DNA of 64,000 nt from Streptomyces sp. NBC_00247. Lineage in GTDB: Bacteria > Actinomycetota > Actinomycetes > Streptomycetales > Streptomycetaceae. This document shows, piece by piece, positions 23,672-32,154 of the stretch. The stretch spans positions 4,980,001-5,044,000 of the forward strand of contig NZ_CP108093.1 in the NCBI RefSeq assembly GCF_036188265.1, read 5' to 3'. The notes under the pieces were generated by a model. That model had not been told where the DNA came from. It did not search any database and saw nothing but the letters and a program-made list of their open reading frames with translations. Position numbers and translations under genes: made by a program. The first letter of the stretch is position 1. Every line of letters starts with the position of its first letter.

Positions 23672-26283
23672 CAGGATGCGGTCCCTTCCAGGGTGCGGAT
23701 CGCGAGCACCGGGCCCGCGAGGATGTCGAGGTCGGGCTTGATCTGGTCGCGCTCGGGCACGAAGCGCACCGAGGGGTCCGGCGCGTCGGGCGCGTTCACG
23801 AAGGTCACGAAGCGGCGCAGCCGCTCGGGGTCGTTGATGGTCTCGGCCCACTCGTCGCGGTAGCCCTTCACGTGGTCGGACATCATCCGCTCCAGCTGGT
23901 CGCAGAGCCCGAGCGAGTCGTGGACCACCACGTCCCGCACGTGGTCGAGGCCGCCCTCGATCCGGTCCAGCCAGGCGGACGTGCGCTCCAGCCGGTCCGC
24001 CGTGCGGATGTAGAACATCAGGAACCGGTCGATGAGGCGCACGAGTTCGGCATCCGACAGATCCTGGGCGAGCAGGTCCGCGTGGCGCGGGGTGGCTCCG
24101 CCGTTGCCGCCCACGTACAGGTTCCAGCCGCCGGCGGTCGCGATGATCCCGAAGTCCTTGCCCCGGGCCTCCGCGCACTCGCGGGCGCACCCGGAGACCG
24201 CCGACTTGAGCTTGTGCGGAGAGCGCAGACCCCGGTAGCGCAGCTCCAGATCGATCGCCATCTTCACCGAGTCCTGCACGCCGTACCGGCACCAGGTCTG
24301 CCCCACGCAGGACTTGACCGTCCGCAGGGACTTCCCGTAGGCGTGGCCCGATTCGAACCCGGCGTCCACCAGCCTCGTCCAGATCAGCGGGAGCTGGTCG
24401 ACCCGGGCGCCGAAGAGGTCGATCCGCTGACCACCGGTGATCTTCGTGTAGAGCCCGAAGTCGCGGGCCACCTCGCCGATCACGATCAGCTTCTCCGGGG
24501 TGATCTCGCCGCCCGGGATGCGCGGCACGATCGAATAGGAGCCGTTCTTCTGGAGGTTGGCGAGGAAGTGGTCGTTGGTGTCCTGGAGCGCCGCCTGCTC
24601 GCCGTCGAGCACGTAGCCGCTGGCGCCCACCGTGGGGGCGAGCGAGGCGATGATCGAGCCGACCGTCGGCTTGCAGACCTCGCAGCCGTCACCACCGCGC
24701 GCCGCCTGGCGGCCGTGCGAGTCGAGGAGTTCGGCGAAGGTGGTGATGCCCAGGGTGCGCACGATCTCGTAGAGCTCGCTGCGGGTGTTCGCGAAGCAGC
24801 CGCACAGGCCCGCGTCCGCGCTCTGCGGCAGAAGCTGGCCGATGACCTTGACGCAACTCCCGCATCCCGTACCCGCCTTGGTGCACTTCTTCACCTCGGG
24901 CAGGGTGGTGTGCTCGCAGATCGCGCCCTTGGTCACGTTGTGGCAGGAGCAGATGACGGCCTCGTCCGGCAGCGAGGACGGGCCCAGCACGACCGGGGTT
25001 CCCGCACCGGCCGGCAGTACCAGCTGCTCCGGGGACACCGGCAGCACCGTGCCGGTCATCGGGCGGAGCATGCCGTACTGGTCGGCGTCCCCGACCAGCA
25101 CCCCGCCGAGCAGGGTGCCGTCCGCGCCGATCACCAGCTTCTTGTAGACCCCCGAGCGGGAGTCCGCGTACACCACGTCGAGGCAGCCCTCGGTCGCGCC
25201 GTGCGCGTCGCCGAACGAGGCCACGTCCACGCCGAGCAGCTTCAGCTTGGTCGACAGGTCCGCCCCGGTGAACGACGCCTCCTGGCCCGCGATCACCCCG
25301 GCGGTCGTCACCGCCATCTCGTAACCAGGGGCCACCAGCCCGTACACCCGGCCGTCCGAGGCCAGTGCGCACTCGCCGATCGCGAACACCGCCGGGTCGG
25401 AGGTGCGGCACTCCGCGTCGACGACGATCCCGCCGCGCGGACCGACCTCCAGACCGCAGTCGCGGGCCAGCTGGTCGCGGGGCCGGACACCCGCCGAGAA
25501 GACCACCAGATCGGTGGCGAGCGTCGAACCGTCCGAGAGCGCCATGCCGTTGACGGCGCCGTCCTCGCCGGTGGTGACCTCCTGGGTGCCGACGCCCGTG
25601 TGGACGCTCAGCCCCATGGACTCGATGGTGCGCAGCAGCGCAGCCCCGCCGCCCTCGTCCACCTGGACCGGCATCAGCCGGGGCGCGAACTCCACCACGT
25701 GCGTCTCCAGGCCGAGCCCCTTGAGCGCGCCGGCCGCCTCCAGGCCGAGCAGCCCGCCGCCGACCACCGCGCCGGTCGTCGCGTTCTTCGCGTACTCCTC
25801 GATGGCGAGCAGGTCCTCGATGGTGCGGTAGACGAAGCAGCCTTCCGCGTCCTTGCCGGGCACCGGCGGGACGAACGGGAAGGAGCCGGTGGCCAGCACC
25901 AGCGTGTCGTACCCGAAGGAGAGCCCGGAGCGCGAGGTGACCGTGCGGCCCTCGCGGTCCACGGTCTCGGCCGGGTCGCCGACGTGCAGCTCGATGCCGT
26001 GGGTCTCCATGAAGCCGGTCTCGACCATGGAGAGTTCCTCGGGCGAGGTGCCGGAGAAGTACGAGGTCAGGTGGACCCGGTCGTAGGCCGGGCGGGGCTC
26101 CTCGCAGAGCACGACCACCCGCGGGCCGCCGGCCGCCGGGGTCAGGCCCCGCTCGGCGAGCGCCTCCAGGAACCGCTGGCCGACCATGCCGTGTCCGACG
26201 ACCACGATCGTGTGCGCGGAGGTGGCGGCGGAGGCCGCGGAGACCGCGGAATTCGGGGAAGTCGGGAAGGGGGACACCGGCAT
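23671..26283 (-). CDS. nirB: Nitrite reductase (NADH) large subunit
   Basis: An 870-residue enzyme from ATG 26283 (GGAGG eight bases upstream; a 35-residue longer reading has no ribosome site). Order: FAD/NAD domain (VVVGHGMVGQRFLEAL at the start, SAGVRPRDQLA), BFD-like [2Fe-2S] ligands ICSCHN...GCGSC, a second Cys cluster LCGCF...GCEVCKP, then the sulfite/nitrite reductase half with the 4Fe-4S/sirohaem ligands VGQTWC and SGCARECAEA. It reduces nitrite to ammonium with NADH. A strong GlnR-type box lies upstream (26412-26449), fitting nitrogen control. Sirohaem supply may come from the CbiX-like gene at 59581. Confidence 0.96.
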   Translation of the reverse strand: MPVSPFPTSPNSAVSAASAATSAHTIVVVGHGMVGQRFLEALAERGLTPAAGGPRVVVLCEEPRPAYDRVHLTSYFSGTSPEELSMVETGFMETHGIELHVGDPAETVDREGRTVTSRSGLSFGYDTLVLATGSFPFVPPVPGKDAEGCFVYRTIEDLLAIEEYAKNATTGAVVGGGLLGLEAAGALKGLGLETHVVEFAPRLMPVQVDEGGGAALLRTIESMGLSVHTGVGTQEVTTGEDGAVNGMALSDGSTLATDLVVFSAGVRPRDQLARDCGLEVGPRGGIVVDAECRTSDPAVFAIGECALASDGRVYGLVAPGYEMAVTTAGVIAGQEASFTGADLSTKLKLLGVDVASFGDAHGATEGCLDVVYADSRSGVYKKLVIGADGTLLGGVLVGDADQYGMLRPMTGTVLPVSPEQLVLPAGAGTPVVLGPSSLPDEAVICSCHNVTKGAICEHTTLPEVKKCTKAGTGCGSCVKVIGQLLPQSADAGLCGCFANTRSELYEIVRTLGITTFAELLDSHGRQAARGGDGCEVCKPTVGSIIASLAPTVGASGYVLDGEQAALQDTNDHFLANLQKNGSYSIVPRIPGGEITPEKLIVIGEVARDFGLYTKITGGQRIDLFGARVDQLPLIWTRLVDAGFESGHAYGKSLRTVKSCVGQTWCRYGVQDSVKMAIDLELRYRGLRSPHKLKSAVSGCARECAEARGKDFGIIATAGGWNLYVGGNGGATPRHADLLAQDLSDAELVRLIDRFLMFYIRTADRLERTSAWLDRIEGGLDHVRDVVVHDSLGLCDQLERMMSDHVKGYRDEWAETINDPERLRRFVTFVNAPDAPDPSVRFVPERDQIKPDLDILAGPVLAIRTLEGTAS

Positions 26284-26602
26284 CTCAGAAGCCTCCGTCG
26301 TCGGTCTGCGGGTGGAGCGGGGACGTACCCGGCGGGGGGCGTCGGCCGTCCTGCCGGATGCGGTCGGGTCGCACCCGCCGCTCGTCATGGCACAGACGAT
26401 GGGCGGTCGGTGTTACCCGACCGCATCCCGTCTGTTTCCCGGGAGGAACCTTGCGCTCAGCACGGGCCGGCGGTGGGTGTGAGGGGCGCGCCCGGGGGCC
26501 GACCGGTAGCCGACCGGTGGCCGACCGGGAGCCGCGCGACGGAGAACCGTGCAGGTCGGGGCGGGTGCGGGGCACTCGATGCCGTCGCTTAATGTCCTGT
26601 GC
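26284..26602. other. Divergent nirB / TSUP intergenic region
   Basis: No gene is visible in these 319 bases. The region contains the GlnR box for nirB (26412-26449) and, next to the TSUP gene, a -10-like TAATGT at 26590-26595 seven bases before ATG 26603, which suggests a leaderless transcript. Confidence 0.6.
26412..26449 (-). promoter_or_regulatory. GlnR box upstream of nirB
   Basis: Reading toward nirB there are four pentamers at exact 6-base spacing: GTTCC, GAAAC, GATGC, GTAAC. This matches the actinobacterial GlnR architecture (gTnAC-n6-GaAAC repeated). It is centred about 148 bases before the nirB start. GlnR control of nirB is established in Streptomyces; this particular site is read by eye. 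Confidence 0.8.
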
Positions 26603-27394
26603 ATGCCTGACATAACCCTGACCACCGTCGTCCTGCTCTGCCTGGCCGCCTGCGCGGCGGGATGGATCGACGCGGTGGTGGGCGGGGGTGGCCTGCTGCT
26701 CCTGCCCGCCCTGCTGCTGGGGCTCCCGCACCTCCCGGCCGCGCAGGTGCTCGGCACCAACAAGGCCGTCGCGATCGTCGGGACGAGCGGCGCGGCCGTG
26801 ACCTACGCCCGCCGGGCACCGGTGAAGGTCGGCACGGCGGTACGGATCGGATTGATGGCGCTCGCCGGGTCGATGACCGGGGCGTTCTTCGCGGCCGGGA
26901 TCAGCAGTGACGTGCTCCGGCCGGTGATCATGGTGGTGCTGCTCGCCGTCGCCGCGTTCGTCCTGCTGCGCCCCTCGTTCGGCACGGCGACCGCCGGTGA
27001 CGGGACGGACCGGCGGGTGACCCGGGCCCGTACGGTCACCGCGATCGTGCTGGTCGGCGGCGGGATCGGCCTCTACGACGGGCTCTTCGGGCCGGGCACC
27101 GGCACGTTCCTGGTACTGGCGCTGACGGCTGTGCTCCACCTCGACCTGGTGACCGCTTCCGCCACCGCCAAGATCGTGAACGTCTGTACCAACGCGGGTG
27201 CGCTCGTGATGTTCGCCGTCCAGGGCACCGTGCTCTGGCAGCTCGCCGCGCTGATGGCGGTGTTCAACCTCGCGGGCGGACTGGCCGGGGCGCGGATGGC
27301 GCTCAGCAGGGGCACCGGGTTCGTCCGGGGCGTGCTGCTGGTCGTCGTCTTCTCGCTCGTCGCCAAACTGGGCTTCGACCAGTTCACGGGCTGA
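26603..27394 (+). CDS. TSUP (TauE/SafE-like) membrane permease
   Basis: A 263-residue protein from ATG 26603; the start at 26549 would add a non-hydrophobic leader. Eight or so transmembrane helices with the family repeats AGWIDAVVGGGGLLLLPALLLGLP and YDGLFGPGTGTFLVLAL. TauE/SafE proteins export or import sulfur oxyanions or C2 compounds. It is divergent from nirB but has no visible shared control. Confidence 0.9.
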   Translation: MPDITLTTVVLLCLAACAAGWIDAVVGGGGLLLLPALLLGLPHLPAAQVLGTNKAVAIVGTSGAAVTYARRAPVKVGTAVRIGLMALAGSMTGAFFAAGISSDVLRPVIMVVLLAVAAFVLLRPSFGTATAGDGTDRRVTRARTVTAIVLVGGGIGLYDGLFGPGTGTFLVLALTAVLHLDLVTASATAKIVNVCTNAGALVMFAVQGTVLWQLAALMAVFNLAGGLAGARMALSRGTGFVRGVLLVVVFSLVAKLGFDQFTG

Positions 27395-27430
27395 GGCGCG
27401 CCCGGGGCGTCCAAGGCGTCCAGGACTCGC

Positions 27431-28072
27431 TCAGGCGGCTTCCCGTACGTCCGTGAGGTGGGCGTAGACCACCACGTTGCCCTGGTAGCCGGTGTCCTTC
27501 GAGAAGCCGCCGCCGCAGGTGATCAGCCGCAGCGCGGCGTAAGGCGCCTTCCCGTAGACACGCGTACTGGGGAAGCCGTCGTTCTCGTACACCTCGATCG
27601 CGTCGATCGAGAAGACGGCGGTGCGCTCGTCCTGCCGCACCACCTCCACCCGGTCGCCACGCTTCAGCGCACCCAGACCGTAGAAGACCGCCGGGCCCTT
27701 CGCGTTGTCCACGTGCCCCGCCACGATCGCGGTGCCCCGGGCGCCCGGCTCGGTGCCGTCGCCGTACCAGCCGGCCAGGTTGCGGTCCTTCTCCGGCGGC
27801 ACGTCCAGGCTGCCGTCCGGGCGCAGGCCGAGCGGGGTCATCGGCGCGTCCACGTCGATCTCGGGGATGCGGACGCGCACCGGTACGGACGGGTCCAGCG
27901 GCTCGGCCACGGGTGACCCCGGCAGGAGCTGCGGCCCGGCGGCGAACGCCTCGGCGGTGGACGGCTGCGGTGGCACCACCTGGGTGTCCGCACCGTTCTG
28001 GATCAGCCAGACACCGGCCAGCACGGCGACGCCGATCAGCCAGGCCTTGCCCTTGTGCGCCGTCTGGGACAC
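27431..28072 (-). CDS. Class F sortase
   Basis: A 213-residue membrane-anchored transpeptidase: N-terminal anchor (WLIGVAVLAGVWLI), sortase fold with His120 in IVAGHVDN and Cys186 in LRLITCGGG. The class is set by the actinobacterial VRIPEIDVDAP...LDVP pattern. I see no Arg at the position equivalent to that of class A enzymes (YQGN, Gln197), and am unsure where this class places it. It lies 147 bases downstream of a secreted protein gene on the same strand. Substrates with a sorting motif are not obvious nearby. Confidence 0.88.
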   Translation of the reverse strand: MSQTAHKGKAWLIGVAVLAGVWLIQNGADTQVVPPQPSTAEAFAAGPQLLPGSPVAEPLDPSVPVRVRIPEIDVDAPMTPLGLRPDGSLDVPPEKDRNLAGWYGDGTEPGARGTAIVAGHVDNAKGPAVFYGLGALKRGDRVEVVRQDERTAVFSIDAIEVYENDGFPSTRVYGKAPYAALRLITCGGGFSKDTGYQGNVVVYAHLTDVREAA

Positions 28073-28162
28073 GGTGCCGTCCTTCTCGTCACGGGCCTGG
28101 GGGCCTGCGGGTCCACGGGGGCGTACGGGTTGTACGAGGGCGTACGGGGGTACGGGGCTACG

Positions 28163-28212
28163 GACCGACGGGCGGGGCGACGGCCCCGGGAGGCCGGTCC
28201 CGCCCGTCGGTC
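28163..28212 (-). terminator. Hairpin between secreted-protein gene and sortase
   Basis: A perfect 14-bp stem (28163-28176 with 28199-28212) and 22-base GC-rich loop, just after the stop of the secreted protein. It would partly separate the sortase from its upstream neighbour. Confidence 0.65.
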
Positions 28213-28219
28213 GGACGGG

Positions 28220-28789
28220 TCAGCGGGAGTCCGCCGCCCGGCGCCGACGGGCCGTCCACAGCGCGCCGGCGCCGGCCGCGCCGAGCACGCCGAAGCCCGC
28301 GGCGATCCGGGTGTGGTCCGGTCCGACGCTGCCGCCCACACCGGTTTGGACGTGGCCCCAGGGCTGCTGGTCCTGCCCCTGGCCCTGATCCTGCTCATGG
28401 CCTCCGGAACCGCCGGTGACCGTCAGCCGGCCCCGGGCGTCCTTGCCGTTGTCGCAGGCGACCGCGATGTCGTAGGTCCCGGTCCGGGTGCCGCGCGGGA
28501 CGGTGAAGTGCCCCGTCACGACGTCCTTGCCGCTGCCGGGGTAGAGCTCGAAATCCCCCGCGCCCAGGGAGTTCGCGTCGCCGACGCCCGAGCCGTTCTT
28601 GCCGCAGGCGGTGGTTTCCGCGGTGACCTTGGCGCCCGGAACGGCGGTGGACGGGGTGAGCTCCAGCCGGCCCCGGTCCCGGTCGGCGTCGTCCGCGTAC
28701 GCGGACGGGGCGAGCAGGGCGAGGCCGAAGGCCGTGGTCGCGGCGAGCGCGACGGCGGTACCGGTGGTGGAGCGGAGTGGACGGAGCAT
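28220..28789 (-). CDS. Secreted, membrane-anchored protein linked to sortase
   Basis: A 189-residue protein with a signal peptide (about 1-33, ALLAPSAYA), one extracellular beta-rich domain with two Cys (TTACGK and AVACDNGK, probably a disulfide) and ~60 residues of Gln/Gly linker. It ends in a single hydrophobic helix (IAAGFGVLGAAGAGALW) and a basic RRRR tail. This layout resembles a sortase substrate without a recognisable LPxTG, or a tail-anchored partner. Genes of this form commonly sit next to class F sortases in Streptomyces. Its function is unknown. Confidence 0.75.
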   Translation of the reverse strand: MLRPLRSTTGTAVALAATTAFGLALLAPSAYADDADRDRGRLELTPSTAVPGAKVTAETTACGKNGSGVGDANSLGAGDFELYPGSGKDVVTGHFTVPRGTRTGTYDIAVACDNGKDARGRLTVTGGSGGHEQDQGQGQDQQPWGHVQTGVGGSVGPDHTRIAAGFGVLGAAGAGALWTARRRRAADSR

Positions 28790-29045
28790 GGGAGGTCCTC
28801 CGGGTGCGGGCGCGAGCAGAGCGGGACGAGCCCGGACCGGACGGGCCGGAACGGGACGGGTCCTGCTTCCGAGGTAACGGGCGGGCCGCCCCCCATGCCT
28901 GCTGACGCGCCTTCAGAAGTCACCCGTACGGACCGGCGCGGCACCCTTGCCCATGGTGATCGGCGCAGGTCGCGGCGGCTCCGGCGGGCGGCCCGGTCCA
29001 CGTGGTGCGCCCGGGTGCCGAACGAGTGACACGCGAAACGGGGAC

Positions 29046-29059
29046 GTGACGCAGGTCAC
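29046..29059. promoter_or_regulatory. CRP-like palindrome GTGA-N6-TCAC
   Basis: GTGACGCAGGTCAC matches the CRP/FNR-family core GTGA-N6-TCAC exactly. It lies 257 bases before the secreted-protein gene. Streptomyces Crp recognises GTG-N6-CAC. Function here is inferred only. Confidence 0.4.
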
Positions 29060-29138
29060 ATGCATGCTCTTCCGAGGGTCGGGCAGACGGTAGACATCCC
29101 CCCACGGGGTGGCACCCCCCCGCCACCCCCTGGCAACC

Positions 29139-29177
29139 GCCCTCACCGGCCCCACCCCCCCCGGGCCCGGTGAGGGC
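29139..29177 (-). terminator. Terminator after the aminotransferase gene
   Basis: A perfect 11-bp stem (GCCCTCACCGG / CCGGTGAGGGC) with a C-rich 17-base loop. Confidence 0.7.
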
Positions 29178-29296
29178 GTTGTCGCGTCCAGGGCCGGACG
29201 CCCGAGGCCGATCCGTAGTCGCCCATCCGTGGCCGCCCGCCGACGCCGCCCGTCGGTAGCCGCCCGTGTGACGCCGGGCCGTGGAGCCGGCCCGCG

Positions 29297-30091
29297 TCAG
29301 ACCGGGTCGGCCGGGGTGTCCCGGTACACCTTCTCCAGCAGTTCCATCAGTCCGGCGTCCACCGGGTACGTCCGGTCGTCGATCCGGTGGACGGGGGTGA
29401 TGGACCGGGAGTTGGTGACGAACGCGGCCGGGAAGGCGTCGAGGCTCTCCAGGGCCACCGGCCGGCGGACCGAAGGGGCCCCGGCCAGGGCGAGCCCCTC
29501 CTCCAGGAGCGCCATGGTGATCCCGATCAGCGCGGGACCGTTCGGCCAGACCACATGATCGCCGTCCCAGAAACCGACGTTGGTGACCGAGCCCTCGGTG
29601 ACCACCCCGCCGGGGGCGGTCAGCAGTGCCTGGTCGTACCCCGACCGCACCGCCAGCCTGCCGTAGTAGGTCTGGCTGAAGTCGCCGGGCCGCTTGAGGT
29701 GCGGCAGATCGCGGGCGTACGGCACCGAGAGAAGACTCAACGGCGTCTTCGCCGGTCCGGCGGGCGGGGCCACCGTCACCATCAGCACCGTCTTCACCGC
29801 GCCCGGCGGCAGAAAGCCGTGCACCCGCACCGTGGCGTCCCGTACCCCCGCTCCCGACAGGGCCCCGCGTACCAGCCGGCGCGGCAGATCCGCCTCCAGG
29901 TCCAGGCCGAACAGCTCCTGGTTCGCGGCGCGCAGCCGGTTCAGGTGGAGGTCCCAGCCCCGTACGCGGCCGTCCACGACCTGGAAGGCGGTGAAGTGGC
30001 CGTAGCCGGAGAAGGCGGGAATCCGCAGGTCGTCCGGGGTGGCGGGGTGACCGTCGAACTCGACGTACGGGACGGGAGAGGGAGGGATCAT
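29297..30091 (-). CDS. Class IV PLP aminotransferase (BCAT/ADC-lyase-like)
   Basis: A 264-residue enzyme from ATG 30091 (GAGGGAGGGATC upstream). The fold-type IV pattern is clear: an early R-x-x-HLNRLR-like segment (GWDLHLNRLRAANQEL), Lys in LPHLKRPGDF as the probable PLP lysine, and GYDQALLTAPGGVVTEGSVTNVGF, the 'G..VTEG..SN' cofactor motif. It could be a branched-chain or D-amino-acid aminotransferase or an aminodeoxychorismate lyase; sequence alone does not decide. It lacks pab neighbours, which weakens the lyase option. Confidence 0.88.
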   Translation of the reverse strand: MIPPSPVPYVEFDGHPATPDDLRIPAFSGYGHFTAFQVVDGRVRGWDLHLNRLRAANQELFGLDLEADLPRRLVRGALSGAGVRDATVRVHGFLPPGAVKTVLMVTVAPPAGPAKTPLSLLSVPYARDLPHLKRPGDFSQTYYGRLAVRSGYDQALLTAPGGVVTEGSVTNVGFWDGDHVVWPNGPALIGITMALLEEGLALAGAPSVRRPVALESLDAFPAAFVTNSRSITPVHRIDDRTYPVDAGLMELLEKVYRDTPADPV

Positions 30092-30483
30092 GAAGTCCAC
30101 GGTAATTCGTGAGGCCCCCCGGCCCGAAGTCGCCGGGGGGTGGCAGCCCCGAGGGGCGGGGAGGGGCGGCTCTCCCTCCTCGGGGGTGGCCCGTGATTCC
30201 GGGGGGTGTCCCGAAACGTCTGGCGGTGCGCGACGGGAACCGCGGCACACCGCCACGACGTCGGAACGCCCGCATCCGACGGGATGCGGGCGTCTCTCCG
30301 GCGTGCGACGCGTCGCATTCGATGGGGAGCGCCCTGTCCGTGGTGGCCGCCTACTCGTGCGACCCGCTCGACACGGAATTCGGCACGATTCGCCGTCGTG
30401 CGCGAAGGAGGGGGCTTTCGGCGGGACGCGGAAGACCTGCAAGGGGTATCCGGAAGATTATCGGGGCGGTTTCAGGGCGGTTT
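30092..30483. other. Non-coding stretch rich in hairpins
   Basis: No gene in 392 bases. It holds a 9-bp hairpin at 30115-30140 (CCCCCCGGC / GCCGGGGGG) next to the aminotransferase start, a terminator at 30267-30292 and a perfect 14-base palindrome TGCGACGCGTCGCA at 30304-30317. Confidence 0.6.
30267..30292 (-). terminator. Terminator after the collagen-like gene
   Basis: A perfect 11-bp stem (CGCCCGCATCC / GGATGCGGGCG) closed by a four-base loop. Confidence 0.75.
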
Positions 30484-31305
30484 TCAGGCGGGGGTGCAGA
30501 ATCCGGCCTCGGCGAGGGCCTCCCGGATGAGCTGGCGCAGGAATTCCGGACTGGGCGGGTCCCCCGGCTCCCCTTTCGGTCCGCGGGGGCCGCGAAGGCC
30601 CGCGGAACCTTCGGGGCCCGGGTCGCCCCGAGAACCCTGCGGCCCCCGAGGCCCGGCCGGGCCCTCCCGGCCGTCCGTTCCGGACAGCCCGTGGGCTCCT
30701 GGCTTTCCGTCCCTGCCGTCCCGGCCGGGCTGGCCCTCCGAGCCCGTCGCCCCCACGGGCCCCTCGGCTCCGACGGGCCCGGAGGGGCCCTCGGGGCCCG
30801 CCGGGCCTTCGATGCCGCGAAGCCCCTGCGCACCGGCAGGGCCCTCCGGCCCCGGTGATCCCGCAGGGCCGGTGGGTCCGCTCGGGCCGGTGGGCCCCGG
30901 AGGGCCGATCGGGCCCGGACAGCCCGCGCGACCGGCTGGGCCCTGAGGTCCGGGAGGCCCCTGCGGGCCGGCGGGGCCTTGCTCGCCGCCGGGTGGGAAG
31001 GGGTCGCACGTGGGGTCGGAGTCGTCGAGAGCGGGGGCTCGGGCGTCGCCGTCCTGCGGGGAAACGGGCGGATCCGAGGGGGTGGATTCGGAGGGGGTGG
31101 ATTCGGAGGGGGTGGATGAGGACGCGGACCTGGGCGTCACGGCCATGCCGTCTCCTGGGCTCTGCGCACCTGCGGGGTGCAACCGGTGGGCGCCGTCCCG
31201 CCCGGGGATGGCGGGACGGCTGTGCGTACGGTCGGCGAGCGGCCCTTCATTTCCGTCGAGCGGTGAGAAATGGACCGTAAGGCGGCTCTCGCTTTCCGTG
31301 CTCAT
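30484..31305 (-). CDS. Collagen-like protein (48 uninterrupted Gly-X-Y triplets)
   Basis: A 273-residue protein. Residues 1-107 are hydrophilic with STPSESTPSESTPS repeats. About 108-251 is an unbroken run of 48 Gly-X-Y triplets, rich in GPA, GPP, GPQ, GPE and GRD, with one Cys at GCP. A short C-terminal helix EFLRQLIREALAEAGFC follows and may trimerise. No signal peptide or anchor is visible, unusual for bacterial collagens, which are normally surface or spore proteins. The helix end with its Cys could form disulfide-linked trimers. The AT-rich upstream region suggests its own promoter. Function is unknown. Confidence 0.85.
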   Translation of the reverse strand: MSTESESRLTVHFSPLDGNEGPLADRTHSRPAIPGRDGAHRLHPAGAQSPGDGMAVTPRSASSSTPSESTPSESTPSDPPVSPQDGDARAPALDDSDPTCDPFPPGGEQGPAGPQGPPGPQGPAGRAGCPGPIGPPGPTGPSGPTGPAGSPGPEGPAGAQGLRGIEGPAGPEGPSGPVGAEGPVGATGSEGQPGRDGRDGKPGAHGLSGTDGREGPAGPRGPQGSRGDPGPEGSAGLRGPRGPKGEPGDPPSPEFLRQLIREALAEAGFCTPA

Positions 31306-31809
31306 GGTGAATATTCCCTGGTCTCCCTTTCGGATAACCGTGCCGGGAGGGTGGCGTAAAAGTAGTATTTAGATAAAGGGTCAATTTCCCGCTGTATTTT
31401 CTGCGGCAATGTGGAGAGGGGTGGAGGAAAGTGGCGGGAAGGGAGGACGGACGATGGGGGCAGTGGTGGTTCGCGCTGAATCGATCATGGCGGAAATCGG
31501 CTCGTTCTCGTGAAGTGCGGAAACGAATATGCGAGCAATTGCCTGGGTCGCTGAATGAAGAGAAGACTGTTTCCGGCCATCCCCTGCCCGGGACGGGCTG
31601 CGGCTTCCCCTCCTCCTGGGCCCGCGCGATGTGGTGCTCCCGTGTTCGCCCCCGGCGATCCGGATGCCGGCCCCCTGAACGGCCGTCACCTCCGGGCGCC
31701 TCGGCTCCCGGTGTCCGGGCGGCGCGGGACGCGGTACGGACCGACAATCGGTACCGGACCACCGGGGCAGCCGCGCCCCGGAACCCGCGCACCCCGAGGA
31801 GAGCCCACC
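31306..31809. other. Divergent region between collagen-like gene and cutA
   Basis: No gene is supported in 504 bases. About 31350-31410 is strikingly AT-rich for this genome and holds a -35-like TTGACC on the minus strand (31384-31379), probably the collagen-gene promoter. Longer open frames running into cutA have no protein-like composition here. Confidence 0.5.
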
Positions 31810-32154
31810 ATGGCGACGCCACCGGCCGCATGGCTGACCGTGCAGACCACGACCGACAGCGAGGAGAAGGCGCGGGACCTGGCCCGGGGCGTGGTGGAGG
31901 CGCGGCTCGCCGCCTGCGCGCAGATCTCCGCGCCCATCACCTCCGTCTACCACTGGCACAACGCCGTGGAGACCGCCGAGGAGTGGCAGGTGCTCTTCAA
32001 GACGAGGGCCGAGCGCTACGACGAACTGGAGGAACACCTGCGCGCCGCGCACGACTACGACACCCCCGAGATCATCGCCACCCCGATCGTCCGGGGCAGC
32101 GCCCGCTACCTCGCGTGGGTGACCGACCAGACGTCCTCGACGGTGGAGCTGTGA
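31810..32154 (+). CDS. cutA: CutA1 divalent-ion tolerance protein
   Basis: A 114-residue protein from ATG 31810 with GAGGAG upstream. Diagnostic CutA1 pieces are TTTDSEEKARDLARGVVEARLAACAQI, the SVYHW strand, E.E.QVLFKT and the terminal tryptophan strand YLAWV. CutA1 forms very stable ferredoxin-like trimers; its name comes from copper tolerance, but a PII-like signalling role is debated. It is coupled to the next gene by GTGA. Confidence 0.95.
   Translation: MATPPAAWLTVQTTTDSEEKARDLARGVVEARLAACAQISAPITSVYHWHNAVETAEEWQVLFKTRAERYDELEEHLRAAHDYDTPEIIATPIVRGSARYLAWVTDQTSSTVEL

Larger units (their letters stand above)
28790..29296. other. Non-coding stretch between secreted protein and aminotransferase
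   Basis: No convincing gene in 507 bases; the longer open frames are Pro/Arg-rich shadows. It holds a CRP-like palindrome at 29046-29059 and the aminotransferase terminator at 29139-29177. Confidence 0.6.

Noticed and set aside
27431..28072. Catalytically dead sortase because Arg is missing at the class A position
   Set aside because: The His and Cys are present and I am not certain where class F enzymes place the Arg, so the claim is not supported.
30484..31305. CRISPR or tandem-repeat array in the collagen region
   Set aside because: The periodicity is the 9-base pattern of Gly-X-Y codons, without conserved repeat/spacer structure.
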